Assembly (NCBI GenBank): GCA_022592435.1
Contig: JABYQS010000985.1
Span: forward strand, 1 to 10,091
Source: Cerioporus squamosus
Lineage: Eukaryota > Basidiomycota > Agaricomycetes > Polyporales > Polyporaceae
DNA length: 10,091 nucleotides
Direction of reading: 5' to 3'
Made by a program: the position numbers and the translations under genes
Part shown: positions 1 through 8,000 of the stretch, one piece after another
Position numbering within the stretch: position 1 is the first letter of the stretch
Layout of the letters: the number at the start of each line of letters is the position of its first letter
Notes under the pieces: model-generated
The model's input: the letters and a program-made list of their open reading frames with translations, nothing else
Databases searched by the model: none
Told to the model about the DNA's origin: nothing

Positions 1-132
1 ACAGCGGAGCTTATGCTGAACGAGAGAAGGGGTCGCCCGCTGGTGAGTCTGGGGAGAGTCTTGGGAAGGATGCGCAGAGCCATATGGTCCAGGAGCGTAG
101 GTACCAATAAGAACGAGGTGGTGGTAGTATAG
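1..132 (+). CDS. Possible 3' end of a gene entering from the left edge
   Basis: An open frame runs from base 1 to a TAG at 130-132 (43 codons plus stop). The visible tail is strongly basic in the middle (several Arg from residue 9 to 32) and ends in a run of four Val. There is an in-frame ATG at 13, but an open frame up to the window edge fits better with the C-terminal tail of a longer protein. The composition is plausible for the cytoplasmic tail of a membrane protein, but no family is recognised. A GTGAGT at 43-48 could be a donor site, so the true end of the gene may differ. An intron-like element follows at 207-270, which would lie in the 3' UTR or in an alternative last exon. This could be a chance open frame. 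Confidence 0.3.
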   Translation, partial: TAELMLNERRGRPLVSLGRVLGRMRRAIWSRSVGTNKNEVVVV

Positions 133-206
133 TCGTGCTTCAAGTTCAAGCTGCAGGCAAGCGCGCGGCTACATGAGGGTGCGAGCGGGAGGCCAATGGC
201 AAAGTT

Positions 207-270
207 GTAAGTCCAAACCCGACACAAGCTGTACCAAGCACGACGCCATGCATACTAACGACGATTATAG
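207..270 (+). other. Intron-like element with all three consensus signals
   Basis: The 64-nt stretch begins GTAAGT (207-212), holds TACTAAC (253-259) and ends TATAG (270), which is an excellent fungal + strand intron. If it is removed with one base carried over (T206 joined to CT271-272), the downstream sequence reads openly for 62 codons to a TAA at 456-458. The encoded tail is hydrophilic and rich in Ser, His and Pro. Upstream, the same frame is open only back to a TAG at 125-127. The signals are seen in the sequence. That the element is spliced, and whether the flanking exons are coding or UTR, is inference. A hydrophobic 62-residue minus-strand frame (334 to 146) covers the same bases but has no comparable splice signals. 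Confidence 0.45.
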
Positions 271-383
271 CTAAGACGATACAGGGCCCCAGACAGAGTG
301 TCGAACTTTCCCACGACCATCCGGATGAATTCACATCGAATTACCATCTAATTGAGCATCAGCGGCCATCCTCTGACTTATCC

Positions 384-465
384 GCACCATCTGAAAGCTA
401 TCTGGCACCATCTTCTTTGCATCCGGTGCATCTGGAATATTTAAGTAATCTGGATTAATCCAGAT
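384..465. repeat. Short repeat cluster with 18-bp perfect palindrome
   Basis: GCACCATCT occurs at 384-392 and 405-413. TGCATCCGG (418-426) is followed directly by TGCATCTGG (427-435). ATCTGG occurs at 400, 430 and 448, and its inverse CCAGAT at 460. The last two form a perfect 18-bp palindrome, ATCTGGATTAATCCAGAT, at 448-465. An AT-rich stretch (436-447) lies just before it. The density of one hexamer in both orientations suggests a protein-binding array or the end of an old mobile element. No function can be assigned. Confidence 0.5.
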
Positions 466-753
466 GACCTTCGGAAAGTTCCGACATTGGTTTCCCGGTT
501 TCTGCCTGCATCGTCAACTGAAGGACGGCTGGCGCGCCATGGACCCAATGAGCGTGTTGGGTTACGGAGGATTATGTACATTCGGCGCGGTTATCTTCAA
601 GAAGTCCAAGTCCAAGACACCATCGCGGATCAGAGGTACGAGAGCCAATATACTGTGGAGTCGCCGTCAACAACTGCGCGCTCTCTCGATGACGGAATGA
701 GACTACTTACTCACAGAACACAGACGAGTATGGGTATAGCAACGCCGGAGACC
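459..753. other. No supportable gene; 3' flank of the small Cys-rich gene
   Basis: A + strand ATG frame at 539-700 (53 codons) is open, with a possible GTACGA donor near 636 and a CACAG acceptor at 716. Splicing them gives only a few more codons before a stop, so no gene is called. The interval probably holds the 3' UTR of the minus-strand gene that ends at 754. Confidence 0.4.
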
Positions 754-1143
754 TCAGGAAGTGCTCGGAGGCGGCTTGTCAGACATGCTGTTCCTCGCTG
801 CAGGCTGCGTGTTCACAGCGGGCGCATCAGCAGCCTGACGGGCGGCGAACTGGTCGTCCTCGTCAAAGGACTTGTTGCAGCAGGAGCCACAGCATCCCGC
901 CTGCCTGTTGGTGGTCGTGCCTGAGCCGTACGCTTCTGTGGACACCGTAAGCATGTACAGATCTGCTATGGGCAAACCTCGGACATACTCGAGAAGCAGT
1001 ACATGTTCAGGGACTCTGTACATGCGATACCTGCAGGTGAAGTTGGTGAGCACAGACGCAACGGTAGTGCGACACATGGGTGACTTACAGCATCCTCCAC
1101 AAAGGCCTGCGCAACAATAGTCGCAACCTGAAGGATCACTCAT
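754..1143 (-). CDS. Small cysteine-rich protein, 92 residues, three exons
   Basis: Exons on the minus strand are 1143-1089, 1030-989 and 935-754 (stop TGA at 756-754). Intron 1 (1088-1031, 58 nt) starts GTAAGT and ends CTGCAG. Intron 2 (988-936, 53 nt) starts GTATGT, has a CTTAC branch site and ends CACAG. Joined, the frame stays open for 92 residues with 12 Cys: positions 7, 10, 11, 15, 18, 19, 22, 30, 47, 48, 51 and 52. There is a CC-rich N-terminal half, then a CCGSCC block followed by an acidic FDEDD stretch (56-60), and a hydrophilic Pro/Ser/Ala tail. There is no clear signal peptide and no membrane span. The layout resembles small Cys-rich hypothetical proteins of mushrooms. I recall that type only in general terms and cannot name a family or function; metal binding or palmitoylation would be guesses. 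The two introns together total a multiple of three, so exons 1 and 3 share a frame and the region can be misread as one 129-residue frame. Confidence 0.7.
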   Translation of the reverse strand: MSDPSGCDYCCAGLCGGCCKSPMCRTTVASVLTNFTCRYRMYRVPEHVLLLEYVRGLPIADLYMLTVSTEAYGSGTTTNRQAGCCGSCCNKSFDEDDQFAARQAADAPAVNTQPAARNSMSDKPPPSTS

Positions 1144-3267
1144 GTCGAAGGTCGTAGAGGATATTCGTAGGACTGAGGAAAGAGCGGAAGGTGAACCTAG
1201 AGGTAGGTCGCTGGGTGGAGATGGATCACAATAGGACCCGCGGTGACGACACGCCCTAGGTGAGTGGATCCGAGAGGCGGTGTCTTTGACAAGTAATGAC
1301 AGCTATGTACTTCCCAGCTGCACGTTTGGAAGAGGATAAGGACCCAGAAGAGGTTCACATACAGCCTGAACCTGGAAGTCGTAGTACGTATTCCCGTTCG
1401 GTGGCGGTGAGGAAGGCTGCACAGCTCCCGCGTGACTGGGCTCGGGCCCACATCGCCGCCACGAGGCTTAGCCACACCCTCATCGACGACTTGCCTTCCT
1501 CTTTCCTCGGCGACCAGCAATACTCAGCGCAGGCGAAGTCTTGGAAGTTTCAGTTTCAGGGGAAGATGACAATAGGCCGATATGCTCCGCGCGATCCATG
1601 ACTCGGAAGCGCCGCGTGTTGCGGTCGCGATGGTCCTCCATCTGCCTCTTCTACTCGTACATTCTCTAAGCTACCTGATACTTATTCGGTCCAGCTACCT
1701 GCTAGACCGACTCTGCACAGTGCACAACAGTATGTCACGAAACGCTTACCGGTACGTTGTGGACGATACGACCTCGCGAGCTGCTTGACTGCAAGTGCCT
1801 CAAGTGAGTGGGCACTTCGTCCCCCATGCCGTCATATCCCATGGCTCTGATACTGGAAGTGACAGGCCAGTAAAGGTGTGACCTCACATGCATCAGTTGT
1901 TGGGCGCAAATATCGGCTCCCGCAATGCCGTCCCACTCAGCCGGAAGCCCGGGCTGAACACTTGGTACTAACACTGCAGCCCGAGTGACAGCAAGGCATG
2001 AGCATACGAGCACAGGGTTCTCAGACTCACGACGTTATGTGTCCAGGTCACCGAAGTCCCAAGTGTACTCACTCTCCTGTCAGTGAGTGCAGAGTCTGGC
2101 GACACACCAATGGCTTGCTGCACTGTACTAGTATATCGCCGAACACATACGCGGCTTGTCGGCATCGCGGACATGTCTACATGACGGAGGAGCACATTGG
2201 CTTACGAACAGCTGATAGTCGCAGAGGGAAAGTACGTGCGCCGGCAACAAAGGCAGAGGGTTATATGATGATATATCCTCGTACGGCATGATACCACGTT
2301 CCACGGGCCACTGCGCAACTGCCAACTGCCAACCGCCACACCGTGATAGATGCATTGTTTGTGCTGCGACGCGTGTTATCGGGGAGACGTTGACTAACAT
2401 CGGGAACGGCGCGAATACGTGTCCAGTACCTGTCGCCACTCAGGGTGTTGCATATGATCGGCTTCGGGCCGCTGTACTGCATAGTACAAGGTTCCTGTGC
2501 ATACGGGCGGTCCAACATGTGAGCGTCGACCGGACGGCGCTTTCTTTGAGCATGATCTTCGAAATGCCGGAACGCCAGTAATCTTTCCTATGGTCAGCAT
2601 ACATAGGTCGTGCTGCGAACACGCACGTACTGCGAGCAGGGACAGCAAGCTCGCTGCGTGGGCGCGCCTCGATAGTCTGAACCTACGGGTTGACGCTGGT
2701 AGGCGAACGCGCTCAGGCTGCGGGGACTGGCCGCTTTCTTGACAGGAAATTGTTCATCGGCAGCTCGGTAGGAGATACATCTGTTAGACATCCGGGGAGT
2801 GTGCCAGTGGGTGGCCGTGTGTCCACGATGATGAATACGCGGGGAAGATCCAATTAGCATCGCGGGTTGCGCGGGGTTGTGTCCCTGTGATGAATGATGG
2901 TCAGCTTCGAAGGCAGGGAAGCCTCGCTCAACGGAGGGACTCACAAGCGCATACACCACAATAGCCGCTGAGCTTTCACCGAGCAGCCCCTCCGAGGGTA
3001 TGGTGCCGACTACGCATCCCGGCGCATACGCTGGTTGGCAGTGGCGTGTCGTTGAGCGTGCAAAGAACGCACGGAAAAGTCGGGACTCTCTCGCATGGGG
3101 GGCTTGCTGCCCGCGAAGGTGCCTGCGGTATTCTTGGAACGCTTACAGCGTCAGAATCATGTCACAATTCGCCATGACATATGATTCTTGCAGACATCGT
3201 ACGAGGAGCGTCCACTTGGCGCAGAACACTGACAGGCTTTGGGGTGCAGGGTTGTCCTCTGTATCTG
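1144..3267. other. Long stretch with no confident gene
   Basis: Both strands hold only short open frames that overlap one another. The upstream part (1144 to about 1400) should include the promoter and 5' leader of the minus-strand Cys-rich gene; an ATTG/CAAT element lies at about 1229. Two + strand frames stand out slightly: 1296-1601 (101 codons, hydrophilic) and 1582-1788 (68 codons, with a Val/Leu-rich segment around residues 13-36). Neither has a recognised motif or convincing splice partners. An isolated 3' splice-like signal (TACTAAC then CTGCAG) lies at 1966-1979. No transposase, reverse transcriptase or terminal repeat is recognised. Confidence 0.5.
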
Positions 3268-3535
3268 TTCGTTGGGGTGAGTGGCAGTGACGTGCTTGAC
3301 AGGAGGATTGAATGGATCGTCGCACATCGTTGGACAGATAGAACGCGTACTTACTAGCACATGATTGTTCAAGAGACTGTGCAGGAGCCTTAGGGCGGTA
3401 CACGTCTATTCGTTGGGTGAGGATGCTATGGATTTGTCCGCAAGGAATGGAATGGATCGTCTTCAAATTGGCCGCTCCAAGTATTCCCGTTGGAGAGGGC
3501 GGTGGTTCGCGGGCAGGTTGAATGAATGGACCGTC
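3268..3535 (+). repeat. Three diverged copies of a ~53-bp module
   Basis: Copies are at 3268-3321 (54 bp), 3409-3461 (53 bp) and 3484-3535 (52 bp). Each starts with a block like TTCGTTGGGGTGAG and ends with GAATGGATCGTC. The end block is identical in copies 1 and 2 and one base different (GAATGGACCGTC) in copy 3. The start block is close in copies 1 and 2 and looser in copy 3. The middle ~28 bp is not conserved. What is seen is two conserved ends at near-constant spacing. That they share an origin is inference. Confidence 0.4.
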
Positions 3536-3890
3536 ATGGCGGCAAGAGTTCGATGAGCGGCATGGACAACAAAGAGCGCGTTATATGCATGTGATACTCG
3601 TAATCGTCCGAGGGAGCCGTTCTATAGCAAGTCTTGCAGGACACGAGGACCTTGAAGTTTGACCAGAACACAGCTGGGTTGGACTCGGATTGCAGATTTG
3701 GGTCGCCAACTTGAAGGAGCATAACAGACAAGAGTTTGGAACGCTGTATCCTCCGCATTTTTTGCCGTTTCTTCACTCTGATCATGTTAGCGCATTCATC
3801 CGAGGGAGTAGAGTTACTCGTTTGGTACTCGTACATGGCTACGGCCTCAAGCGTCGGGACGACGTACGAAGCGCCCGAGAGCGGGACTAG
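3536..3890. other. No supportable gene
   Basis: Only short overlapping frames are visible. The decamer TCCGAGGGAG occurs twice (3607-3616 and 3799-3808). Nothing else is recognised. Confidence 0.5.
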
Positions 3891-4514
3891 TACTACTGTA
3901 GCAGACGCTTAGCCACAGCGGAGTTTCAAACGTCATCAAACCAGCAAACCTGCTGCTGTCTGGGCTCTGGGCGATTAACCTCCCTATTCCTCGAGTCACG
4001 GCCCCTGAGAGAGAACGTGGGCTGGAGGTCTGTGCCGCGCGTTAGCAGCAGCGATGTAAGTACTGGCAGAAGGACACCCCCTCGCCCGCTGCTTTGTTTG
4101 TTTAGCGTGAGGTCGCGGCAAGTCGCATGATAGCTATCGTCGACGTCGTGTTCTGTTGTCCGACTATCGGAGATCTCTCCGGTGAGTAACCCGCGGAACT
4201 CAAATGTAGGGATGTACTTACTCATCCGGGGCCCGGGGATACGACAGATCACGGTGTTGCTATGTGTTGTGGCGCGAAGCCTGGGCATTCTGGCAACTGC
4301 GAAAGGTTAGTAAGTAGTACATAAGTACCGTCGTTCTGCGTGTTGAACACGCCATCCGCAGCGCAGTCAGTCCGAGAAGTGACGCAAGCCGAGGGTTGTG
4401 GGCGGCTTGATTCCGAACCTTCCAACACCCTTGGCGAACTTCATCAAGACTCAAGTTTCTGTATGTTTGCTCGGAGTCGGGACAATCACTAATACGACTT
4501 ACGCAGTCCACTAA
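3891..4514 (+). CDS. Tentative spliced gene, product unknown
   Basis: A single frame stays open if four intron-like segments are removed: 4056-4105 (GTAAGT to TTTAG), 4182-4247 (GTGAGT, CTTAC, GACAG), 4310-4366 (GTAAGT to CGCAG) and 4461-4506 (GTATGT, CACTAAT, CGCAG). The frame is open from just after a TAG at about 3888-3890 to a TAA at 4512-4514. The first Met lies at 4127, inside the second exon, giving about 71 residues with two CC pairs and a hydrophilic Ser/Glu-rich tail. An upstream start exon may be missing. The second and fourth introns have good branch points and the other two do not. The last exon would be only 8 nt, and I chose between alternative acceptors, so chance is a serious possibility. 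A competing minus-strand frame (4288 to 3926) is open through the same bases. No family is recognised. Confidence 0.22.
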
Positions 4515-4950
4515 CAGCATCCGGAGCCCGGTGAGTCCGATATAGTGAGATACCTTGGCGATCCGAGATTCTCGGGTGCCCGTATCGGGGCGTTCGCGTC
4601 AGGCCGTGCTGCGACTGTCGACATGGTGTAAGCGTTATTGCAGATGAAGCAGCTGGCACTGTGGTGAGTCGCACCGTGCAAGGATGGTGTGTGTGGGAGC
4701 TTCTTATTTGCGATTTTGAACAGGAGATTGGAGGAATGGACAGCAAATGAACAGCGATTCGACAACTAATAGTCGAATTCGCAGAGAGATCGATCTTGTC
4801 AGCAGCCCACGTTATCACATGCGGGGCGAGCGCATGAAGTGGTCCCTGCAGCAGCAGCCAGGGGATTTTGATTGCGTAACGGAGCTGATCTAGTCGAGAT
4901 CGTAACTTGGACGCGTAAGAGCGGCAGGGCGGGCGGCAAATCGTCCTCCG
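4515..4950. other. No confident gene; distal upstream flank of the ABC pump gene
   Basis: The minus strand has a 160-codon frame (4971 to 4489), the longest in the left half, but its composition (Ser, Arg, His, Pro, Thr) is typical of untranslated sequence and a second minus frame overlaps it. A + strand frame of about 72 codons without ATG ends at about 4749. A GTGAGT to GAACAG segment near 4663-4722 could be an intron. None of these agree on one gene model, so none is called. Confidence 0.4.
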
Positions 4951-4969
4951 CTGTCCGGATATGTGTCCC

Positions 4970-4974
4970 ATTGG
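4970..4974 (-). promoter_or_regulatory. Inverted CCAAT box
   Basis: ATTGG on the + strand is CCAAT on the minus strand, about 117-121 bp upstream of the chosen start of the ABC pump gene and about 45 bp upstream of the TATA-like box. The position fits a fungal HAP-type promoter element, but a pentamer is weak evidence by itself. Confidence 0.3.
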
Positions 4975-4991
4975 AGGAGGCTGCCATGTCA

Positions 4992-4999
4992 GCCGCGGA
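4992..4999 (+). promoter_or_regulatory. GCCGCGGA, near match to a PDR element
   Basis: The octamer differs by one base from TCCGCGGA, the site bound by the zinc-cluster regulators Pdr1/Pdr3 upstream of yeast PDR pumps. A TCCGGA palindrome lies nearby at 4954-4959. The match is real, but whether a basidiomycete uses this site is unknown and GC-rich DNA produces such octamers by chance. Confidence 0.2.
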
Positions 5000-5013
5000 A
5001 AGATCGAAGAGAC

Positions 5014-5023
5014 TCATATATCC
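5014..5023 (+). promoter_or_regulatory. TATA-like box of the ABC pump gene
   Basis: ATATAT at 5016-5021 lies about 70 bp before the chosen ATG. It is followed by a pyrimidine-rich leader (about 5041-5085) that is typical of highly expressed fungal genes. With usual spacing, transcription would start near 5045-5060. Confidence 0.45.
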
Positions 5024-5090
5024 CGCCTTTCCGAAAGCATACCCCACCCACTTTGTGGTCCCTCCCCGTCCGCTCGTTCATCCGCACACA

Positions 5091-8000
5091 ATGGCTGCTG
5101 ACCCCGCTCAGCTCGAGTCTCTCGAACAACGGGACACCGTCCCCGAGCTTCCCACTGCTTCCCATATCGCTGGTGCATACGGTCAAGCGGCCATCCACAA
5201 CCTTCATGAAGAGCACCGCGACCGCGGACAGTCTGGAAGTGCCCCCTCCTCACCCGTAGCGCCTTCGCAAGGCCACCCTTTAACACGCCAGATGTCGAGC
5301 AGTTCTCATGTAGACATCGGGTTTTTCGACCCACAGGGCGTGGAGCAGCTCCGTAGGACGCTCTCAAGACAATCAGAGACCCAGTCGCCCCGCGTCCCCC
5401 ACGCCGGTCCAAAAGGACAAGCTGAACGGCAGAGCACCCACTCTGGTTCGACAGACGAGACGCTTTCCGGATCGAATGACGGTCCGTTTGACTTCGAAAA
5501 GACGCTCAGGAATCTCATCAAGAAGTACGTTTCCTTGTTCAGGCCTTCATATGTGCACCGCTGACTCTCTGCATAAGGCTGGACGAGTCTGATATTAAGC
5601 GGCGCGAATTGGGAGTCGTGTTCCAGGACCTCCGGGTGGTCGGAGTCGGAGCGTCAGCCTCGTTCCAAGAAACGCTCGGGTCGGCGGTGAACCCTCTCAA
5701 CATTGTCCGCAACATCCAGGGAGTATTGCACCCGGCGACCAGGGACATTCTGAGCGGGTTCGATGGCGTTGTGAGGCCGGGAGAGATGCTCTGTGAGTGA
5801 CACTCATTCCGTTGATGATTTTCCGGTACTTACTCGGCGGCGTTGCGCCTGCAAGTGGTTCTCGGGCGCCCCGGCTCAGGATGCAGCACGCTTTTGAAGG
5901 TTCTGTCAAATCAGCGGCAAGAGTACCATCGCATCGAAGGCGACGTATGGTACGACTCCCTCAAACCAGACCAGATTGAGAAGCACTACCGCGGAGACGT
6001 GCAGTACTGCCCTGAAGACGACGTCCACTTCCCCACTCTCACCGTTGACCAGACGCTCCGCTTTGCCGCTACCACGCGGACGCCTCGCCGCCGTCTTCAC
6101 GGGTCTCGCGATGAGCATGTTGATCGCGTAGTCGAGGTCTTGGAGACCGTGTTCGGTCTCCGGCACGTCAAGGACACCCTGGTCGGTGACGCATCCATCC
6201 GTGGTGTGTCCGGTGGTGAGAAGAAGCGTGTCTCGATCAGCGAGGCACTCGCTACTCGCAGCTTATTGAACTCATGGGACAACTCGACACGTGGTCTTGA
6301 GTGAGTTTTCTTCCTCTGGTGAACCAGACGATTTGTACTAATCATACCAATCGTAGTGCTTCTACCGCCCTCGAGTTTGTCCAGGCCCTCCGCATTGCCA
6401 CTGACATTGCCCGGCAGTCTACCATCGTTGCCATCTACCAGGCGGGCGAGCAGCTTTACGAGCACTTCGACAAGGTCTGCGTCATCTACGAGGGCAAGCA
6501 GGTGTACTTCGGACCGGCAAACCAGGCGCGCCAGTACTTCATCGACATGGGCTACGAGCCCGCTAACCGGCAGACCACTGCCGACTTTCTTGTCGCAGGT
6601 AAGTAACCCTATCTCTTCAGGTCGCTCGCGGTCGCTGATCTTGTGGGATACAGTTACGGACCCGAATGGTCGCATCGTCCGGGAAGGATTCGAGAACCGT
6701 GTGCCTCGGACGGCAACCGAGTTTGTCGAGTACTACCGGAATTCCGAGATCTACCGTGCCAATCGGGAGGACATGGCCGCGTACCACGAGCAGTTCGTCG
6801 GCAAGCCGGAGCGCGTTACTCATTACAAGCAGAGCGTGAAGGCCGAGCACGCGAAGCATGCGAACAAGAAGAGTCCCTACATCGTCTCCATCCCCATGCA
6901 GGCGCGCGCACTCATGCGCCGGCGGGTGCAGATTATTCGTGGAGGTATTGCAGCGCAGGTGATCCAGCTCGCATCGTTTATCATCCAGGCTATCATCATG
7001 GGTACGGTCTTCCTGCGTCTGTCCGACACCACGCAGACGTTCTTCTCTCGGGGAGGTGTCCTGTTCTTCTCCCTTCTCTTCGCGGCTCTGTCGACCATGG
7101 CGGAGATCCCGGCTCTCTTCGCGCAACGGCCTATCGTGCACCGGCAGTCTCGCGCGGCGATGTACCACCCCTTCGTGGAGGGCCTCGCGCTCACGTTGGT
7201 CGATATTCCCATCACGTTCGTTACCCAAGTTGTCTTTGGCATCCTCATCTACTTCCTCGTCGGTCTCCAGCAATCCGCTGGGCAATTCTTGTAAGTGTCG
7301 CTCATCGCCCGCTCACACTCTGGGACTGACACGCAGTGCAGCATCTTCTTCCTGTTCTCGTTCACCAATACGATCACGATGAAGGCGTGGTTCCGAGCTC
7401 TCGCCGCGGCGTTCAAGAGCCCCGCTCCTGCTACCGCCGTCGCTGGTCTCAGCACGCTCATCCTGGTGCTCTACACTGGTTATACCATCCCGATGCCGTA
7501 CATGATCGGCGCACTCAAGTGGATTACTTGGATCAACGTAGGTTTCGTCCGCCATTGACTTACCGTTCTGTCTCACACCTGCTCGCAGCCGCTCCGCTAC
7601 GGGTTCGAGTCGCTGATGGTCAACGAGTTCCACACGGTCCATGCGCAGTGCGCTGCCTTGGTGCCCCAGGGACCCGGTTACGAGGGTATCTCTTTGGCGA
7701 ACCAGGTCTGCACGACGGTCGGCTCGGTCCCGGGATCTAGCACCGTCGATGGCAACAACTACGTTGCGTTGTCGTACAACTACACGTACAACCACCTCTG
7801 GCGGGTGAGTACACGAGTATGCTCTCGCTTCTCCGAGCTTGAACTTGACATGGTTTGCGCAGAACTTCGGCGTGCTTTGCGCGTTCGGTGTCGGCTTTAT
7901 CAGCGTCCTGCTCTTCCTCACGGAGATCAACCAGAGTCTAGCTGGAGAGTCCAGCGTCATGCTCTTTAAGCGTGGCTCCAAGTCGGACGTCATCAAGGCT

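Noticed and set aside
1355..1480. Minus-strand frame starting with a signal-peptide-like MRVWLSLVAAMWARA, with a possible 46-nt intron after it
   Set aside because: The intron has no clear branch point and the spliced frame ends after about 60 residues; chance in a stop-poor stretch is likely.
1296..1601. 101-codon + strand frame, hydrophilic
   Set aside because: No recognised motif, frames on the other strand are open over the same GC-rich bases, and no convincing splice partners were found.
1582..1788. 68-codon + strand frame with a hydrophobic segment
   Set aside because: Single short frame without homology, start context or splice support.
2070..2091. Inverted repeat ACTCAC...GTGAGT
   Set aside because: Only 6-bp arms, no terminator-like context and no neighbouring gene.
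4489..4971. 160-codon minus-strand frame, the longest in the left half
   Set aside because: Composition is that of untranslated DNA, another minus frame overlaps it, and it runs into the promoter of the ABC pump gene.
5091..5564. Calling exon 1 as a complete gene
   Set aside because: The frame continues through a 53-nt intron into conserved N-terminal PDR sequence; the stop at 5564 lies in that intron.
6617..7285. 222-codon minus-strand frame opposite the pump gene
   Set aside because: Antisense shadow of GC-rich exon 5; charged, repetitive composition and no family.
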